From positions 1,597,664 to 1,661,663 of the forward strand of contig NZ_FNVV01000014.1 in the NCBI RefSeq assembly GCF_900108345.1: 64,000 nucleotides of DNA, written 5' to 3'. Shown one piece after another: positions 60,549-64,000 of the stretch. The notes beneath the pieces were generated by a model. The model made no database searches. It saw only the letters and a list, made by a program, of their open reading frames with translations, and was not told the DNA's origin. The position numbers and the translations under genes are program-made. Within the stretch, counting starts at the first letter, position 1. Every line of letters begins with the position of its first letter. Source of the DNA: Bacteroides ndongoniae. Its GTDB lineage: Bacteria; Bacteroidota; Bacteroidia; Bacteroidales; Bacteroidaceae.

Positions 60549-61676
60549 ATGCTTTGGACACTCAACTGTTTATCAGTTCTTTTACTGTGTATTTTCTGTG
60601 CGGGAATCGTCATCCCACAGATTTTGTTGATTGCCTTCCGGCGTCGGCTTTTCGACATGCCCGACGAACGAAAAATCCACCAGGGAGTCGTCCCTCGGTT
60701 GGGAGGCATTGCCTTTAAGCCTGTAGTTTTCTTCTCATTCGCTTTAGTATTGGGAATCAATCTGCTACTGGGCCATACTGAAATTCTGGTAGAAGCCGAA
60801 CGCAATGCCAGTACGCTGACGTTCGGATTCTGTACCATCATGATTCTGTACCTCACCGGCATGGCCGACGACCTCGTTGGCGTCCGCTACCGTGCCAAGT
60901 TCGTCATCCAGATTCTGTGCGGACTGATGCTCATCGCCGGCGGTATCTGGATCGACAATCTGGACGGCGTTCTGGGCATCCATGCCCTGCCGGCTTTCAT
61001 CGGCTACCCGCTCACCGTGCTGTCAGTCGTCTTCCTGATCAATGCCATCAACCTCATCGACGGCATCGACGGTCTGGCTTCCGGTCTGTGCAGCATCGCC
61101 CTGCTGGTCTACGGAATCATGTTCTTCCATTGCGGGCAATACATCTATGCCATGTTCTCGTTCGCCACACTGGGCGTACTCATCCCCTTCTATTATTATA
61201 ATGTATTCGGCAACCCCGAAAAACAGCGGAAGATCTTCATGGGCGACACAGGCAGCCTTACCGTCGGCATGATGCTCGCTCTCCTCGGTTTCAAACTGTT
61301 GTCTCTGGAACCGTCGGAAAGCGGTGTCGACGACTCTTTCCTCATGGTCTGCTTTTTCTCTCCCCTGCTCATCCCCTGCTGCGACGTAGTGCGGGTCTAC
61401 CTGCACCGGGTGCGCAACGGCCGCAATCCGTTCCTGCCGGACAAAAACCATATCCATCACAAGTTGCTCGCCATCGGCATGAAGCAGCGCACAGCCATGG
61501 TCACCATCATTCTGGTTTCCCTGCTGTTCACCCTGTCCAACCTCCTGCTGCTACAGTTCCTCAACATCAACTGGATTCTGTTCGGCGACTTCTTCATCTG
61601 GACAATAGCCAACATATGGCTGACAAAGAAAATTAAAGCAATTAATAATGAAAAATTAAAAATTAAAAATGAATAA
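60549..61676 (+). CDS. MraY/WecA-family undecaprenyl-phosphate glycosyl-1-phosphate transferase
   Basis: The 375-residue product is a polytopic membrane enzyme with the WecA/MraY motifs: DMPDERKIHQGVVPRLGGIA, DDLVGVRYRAKF, INLIDGIDGLASG and FMGDTGSLTVG, plus HIHHKLL near the C-terminus. It starts surface-glycan assembly by moving a sugar-1-phosphate from a UDP-sugar to undecaprenyl phosphate. The sugar, probably an N-acetylhexosamine, is inferred from the family. The 3' end runs into an AATTAATAATGAAAAATTAA A+T-rich word. Confidence 0.93.
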   Translation: MLWTLNCLSVLLLCIFCAGIVIPQILLIAFRRRLFDMPDERKIHQGVVPRLGGIAFKPVVFFSFALVLGINLLLGHTEILVEAERNASTLTFGFCTIMILYLTGMADDLVGVRYRAKFVIQILCGLMLIAGGIWIDNLDGVLGIHALPAFIGYPLTVLSVVFLINAINLIDGIDGLASGLCSIALLVYGIMFFHCGQYIYAMFSFATLGVLIPFYYYNVFGNPEKQRKIFMGDTGSLTVGMMLALLGFKLLSLEPSESGVDDSFLMVCFFSPLLIPCCDVVRVYLHRVRNGRNPFLPDKNHIHHKLLAIGMKQRTAMVTIILVSLLFTLSNLLLLQFLNINWILFGDFFIWTIANIWLTKKIKAINNEKLKIKNE

Positions 61677-61835
61677 TCCGATTCACCACAGAGGACGCAG
61701 CGTTTCACAGAGGGAAAAAATTAAAATTCTGTGTTATCCGTGTCATCCGTGCCTGAACCCCATTCATCTTTTAATTTTCAATTTTCAATTATCAATTATC
61801 AATTATCCATTATCAATTTAATTCCCGCTCAATAG
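61660..61835. repeat. intergenic words of several families
   Basis: AAAAATTAAAAATTAAAAATGAA, CACAGAGGACGCAGCG, TCCGTGTCATCCGTGCC and TCAATTATCAATTATCAATTATCCATTATC (period 7) fill the 163-nt gap between the transferase and the exporter. No gene is seen. Confidence 0.75.
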
Positions 61836-61839
61836 AGAC

Positions 61840-62673
61840 ATGAAAAAAAGTTCATTATCCTGGATCATGCTCCTGCTCCTGCCGGGCATGCTCCTGCTCA
61901 GTTCCTGCAATGCCTCCAAAAACGTAGTCTATTTTCAGGACCTCACCCCCGGTGAGAGCGAAATAGCACTTGCGTCGTCTCCTGCCATCAAGATCGGTCC
62001 CGAGGACAAGATCTCTATCATCGTCAGCTGCCGCGACCCGCAACTCGCCATGCTGTTCAATCTGCCTACAGTCTCTATGCAGTTCAACCAGGTCAGTTCA
62101 GTCAGCAGTGGTTCCGGTTCCTCCACAGGCAGTTCCCAAGGCGTTTCCGGCTATACTGTCGACCGCAACGGTGAAATCGACTTCCCCGTACTCGGTAAGA
62201 TCAAGGTAGCCGGCATGGACCGCGAAGAAATCGCCGCCTACATCAAGAGCGAACTGCTCCGCCAGAACCTGGTGAAAGATCCCGTTGTCACCGTCGAATA
62301 CATGAACCTCTGCTTCTCCATCCTGGGCGAAGTCAACACCCCCGGACGTTTCAGCATCGACCGCGACCACGTCACCCTGCTCGATGCCCTGAGCATGGCA
62401 GGCGACCTCACCATCAACGGCAATCGTAAGAAAGTCATGGTCATGCGTCAGGAAAACGGCAAGCAGCGTGTCTACGGTGTCGACCTCACCTCCGGCGAAT
62501 ACGTCTACACCTCACCGGCCTACTACCTGCAGCAGAACGATGTAGTCTACATCGAGCCCAACGATATGAAAGCCCGCCAGTCCACCGTCAATGGCAACAA
62601 CGTGCGCTCCACTGCCTTCTGGCTGTCACTCGCCTCGTTCCTCACAACCATTGCAGTGCTGGTATTCAAATAA
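61840..62673 (+). CDS. Wza-like polysaccharide export lipoprotein
   Basis: The 277-residue lipoprotein (MLLLSSCNASK lipobox at Cys23) has the polysaccharide export domain (about 50-130: KIGPEDKISIIVSCRDPQLA, GYTVDRNGEIDFPVLGKIK) and a SLBB domain (about 150-230: NLCFSILGEVNTPGRFSIDR; LLDALSMAGDLTINGNR). The C-terminus is hydrophobic (FWLSLASFLTTIAVLVFK), as in Bacteroidetes outer-membrane export proteins. It forms the outer-membrane channel for the polysaccharide, paired with the Wzc-like protein encoded next. Confidence 0.94.
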   Translation: MKKSSLSWIMLLLLPGMLLLSSCNASKNVVYFQDLTPGESEIALASSPAIKIGPEDKISIIVSCRDPQLAMLFNLPTVSMQFNQVSSVSSGSGSSTGSSQGVSGYTVDRNGEIDFPVLGKIKVAGMDREEIAAYIKSELLRQNLVKDPVVTVEYMNLCFSILGEVNTPGRFSIDRDHVTLLDALSMAGDLTINGNRKKVMVMRQENGKQRVYGVDLTSGEYVYTSPAYYLQQNDVVYIEPNDMKARQSTVNGNNVRSTAFWLSLASFLTTIAVLVFK

Positions 62674-63080
62674 AATGAAGAACGCTTTAAAATGAAGAAT
62701 GAAAAATGAGGAATGAAGAATGAAGACTATTCCTCAGCGTAAATATTAAAAGAGGTTTTGAACAAAGCTAATGAAGAATGAAGGAGTTAAGGAGTTAAGA
62801 AGTTAAGGAGTTAGAGAAGTTAGAGCCAATACATTGACTGCTCTCAACGCTAAACCCTAAACTCTCAACGCTAAACCTTAAACCCTAAACTCTCAACTTT
62901 TATTCAACGCAAATTACGCAGATTAACGCAGATTGAAAATTTAAAATATCTGTGTGCTCCGTGTCATCCGCGTCTAAAAAATTTTTAAACGCTAACCCCT
63001 AAACTCTAAACCTTCAACCCTCAACGCTAAACCCTCAACTTTTAATTTTTAACTATTAATTTTTAATTCTTAATTTATAA
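62674..63080. repeat. mixed intergenic word arrays before the Wzz-like gene
   Basis: The 416-nt gap contains GAATGAAGAATGAAG words, GGAGTTAAGGAGTTAAGAAG octads, ACGCTAAACCCTAAACTCTCAACG heptads (62841-62890 and 62990-63045), GCAAATTACGCAGATTAACGCAGATTG and TTTTTAACTATTAATTTTTAATTC. Five word families lie end to end. No gene or promoter is recognised. Confidence 0.85.
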
Positions 63081-63089
63081 CTTCCAACC

Positions 63090-64000
63090 GTGGTCATACA
63101 ACCAACTCAAAACAAGCCTGCGGGAAACGATGATTTCCTGCGCATTCAGGATCTGTTCATCCTGTGTTTAGCCAAGTGGTACTGGTTTGTCATCTCCCTG
63201 GCTATTCTGCTGGGAGCTGCCACCATCTATCTGTTGAAAACCCCGCCCGTCTACACCCGTTCCGCCTCCCTGCTCATCAAGGAAGACGGCAAGAGCGGTT
63301 CAGGCAACGAAGCTGCCGGCGTGCTGGGCGATATCGACATTTTCCGCACCAGCACCAACATCAACAACGAAATGCTCTCCATGCAGTCGCCTGCCGTCAT
63401 GTACGAAGTAGTCCGTCGCCTGCATCTCGATGTCAACTATACCACCGACGGCCGTTTCTACGATCCCGTCATCTATGGCAGCGACAATCCCTACGAAGTC
63501 AGCTTTTTCGACCTGGGCGATGCCGAAAGCGCCTCCTTCACCCTCCGTCCCGACAAAGACGGACAGGTGAAGCTCACCGACTTCACACGCAACGGTGAAG
63601 AAGCCGACGGCGACGCCGTCACTGCCCTGAACGACACCGTCCAGACCCCCGTGGGCCGCCTTCTCGTCAATGCACGCCCCGGTTCCACTGCCGCCCAGCA
63701 GACGGTCTTTGTATCGCGTATCAGCATGCAGGATGCCACCGCCAGTTACTCTTCCCGGCTGTCCGTCGCCCTCAACGACGAAAAGTCTACCGTAGTCAAC
63801 CTCACCCTGCAGGATGTCTGCACCCAGCGTGCCGAAGACGTGCTCAACACGCTGATTTCCGTCTACAACGAAAACTGGGTGAAAGACAAGAACCAGATTG
63901 CCGTCAGCACCTCCATGTTCATCAACGAACGTCTGGGCGTCATCGAGCGCGAACTGGGCAATGTCGACGAAGACATCTCCTCCTACAAGAGCGAGAACCT
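63090..64000 (+). CDS. Wzz/Wzc-type polysaccharide co-polymerase, 3' truncated
   Basis: The frame begins at GTG 63090 (VVIQPTQNKPAGNDDFLRIQ); an in-frame TAA just upstream and no nearby ATG support it. The 303 visible residues have a short cytoplasmic start, a transmembrane helix (WYWFVISLAILLGAATIYLL), the Wzz-type beta-rich domain (TPPVYTRSASLLIKED) and the beginning of a long helical/coiled segment (NEKSTVVN... NVDEDISSYKSENL). Such proteins set chain length and, when fused to a BY-kinase, switch export by tyrosine phosphorylation. The kinase domain would lie past the window. It is the partner of the upstream Wza-like exporter. Confidence 0.9.
   Translation, partial: MVIQPTQNKPAGNDDFLRIQDLFILCLAKWYWFVISLAILLGAATIYLLKTPPVYTRSASLLIKEDGKSGSGNEAAGVLGDIDIFRTSTNINNEMLSMQSPAVMYEVVRRLHLDVNYTTDGRFYDPVIYGSDNPYEVSFFDLGDAESASFTLRPDKDGQVKLTDFTRNGEEADGDAVTALNDTVQTPVGRLLVNARPGSTAAQQTVFVSRISMQDATASYSSRLSVALNDEKSTVVNLTLQDVCTQRAEDVLNTLISVYNENWVKDKNQIAVSTSMFINERLGVIERELGNVDEDISSYKSEN

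Overview
The window is from a gut-type Bacteroidales chromosome, most likely Bacteroides or Phocaeicola. The evidence is a complete SusC/SusD polysaccharide utilisation locus, a fused LpxC-FabZ, BACON-domain lipoproteins, promoters of the Bacteroides type (TTG, 19-20 nt, TAnnTTTG), and a phase-variable surface polysaccharide locus headed by a NusG-like antiterminator. No rRNA, tRNA, CRISPR array or insertion sequence was seen.

Layout. 1-3.4 kb: the 3' part of an outer-membrane beta-barrel gene, lemA, an array of eight small palindromes, and a CPBP-family membrane protease. 3.5-8.9 kb: purM, three tiny membrane-protein genes, a Fic protein followed by a perfect 34-nt inverted repeat, prfA and pyrF. 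9-10.1 kb: a secreted alpha/beta hydrolase. 10.4-16.6 kb: an HD phosphohydrolase, the lipid A genes lpxD, lpxC-fabZ and lpxA, a pRiA4b-ORF3-like protein and miaA. 16.7-21.1 kb (minus): an N-terminal-cysteine hydrolase, then an M64 peptidase lipoprotein with a twice-frameshifted lipoprotein gene upstream of it. 21.7-27.9 kb (minus): a BlaI repressor, three thioredoxin-fold proteins and a BlaR1-type M56 sensor fused to TonB, plug-like and carboxypeptidase-regulatory domains. 28.4-29.8 kb: a hemerythrin/LuxR-type regulator pair between two copies of an inverted repeat. 30.2-36.9 kb (minus): a porin-like protein, imelysin, di-heme oxidoreductase and CcsBA-type cytochrome c maturation protein, bracketed by two 182-bp direct repeats that each look like a small RNA gene. 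37.2-42.8 kb (minus): GH16, a membrane protein, S41 peptidase, ribbon-helix-helix protein, alpha/beta hydrolase and SPFH protein. 43.2-57.5 kb: a PUL with SusC, SusD, a multi-module glycan-binding lipoprotein, GH18, a GH16-fold protein and a GH95-like enzyme, with a divergent propeller/AraC regulator. 57.8-64 kb: a tyrosine recombinase, an invertible promoter, a UpxY-like antiterminator, a MraY/WecA-type initiating transferase, a Wza-like exporter and a Wzz/Wzc-like protein that runs off the end.

How it works together. The last block reads as an on/off switch for an exopolysaccharide or capsule. The recombinase gene ends inside the left 21-bp inverted repeat, and the matching right repeat closes a 288-bp segment whose outward promoter faces the polysaccharide genes in this copy. 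The PUL imports and degrades an amino-sugar-containing glycan under its own membrane-spanning regulator. The BlaI/M56 operon looks like an envelope-stress-controlled thiol-redox system rather than a beta-lactam resistance locus. 

The gaps between genes are unusual. Many are filled by short words repeated at a period of 7, 8 or about 10 nt, often arranged as words followed by their reverse complement. Several different word families share this architecture. Together with the palindrome array, the duplicated candidate small RNA and the invertible promoter, these are the parts most worth following up.
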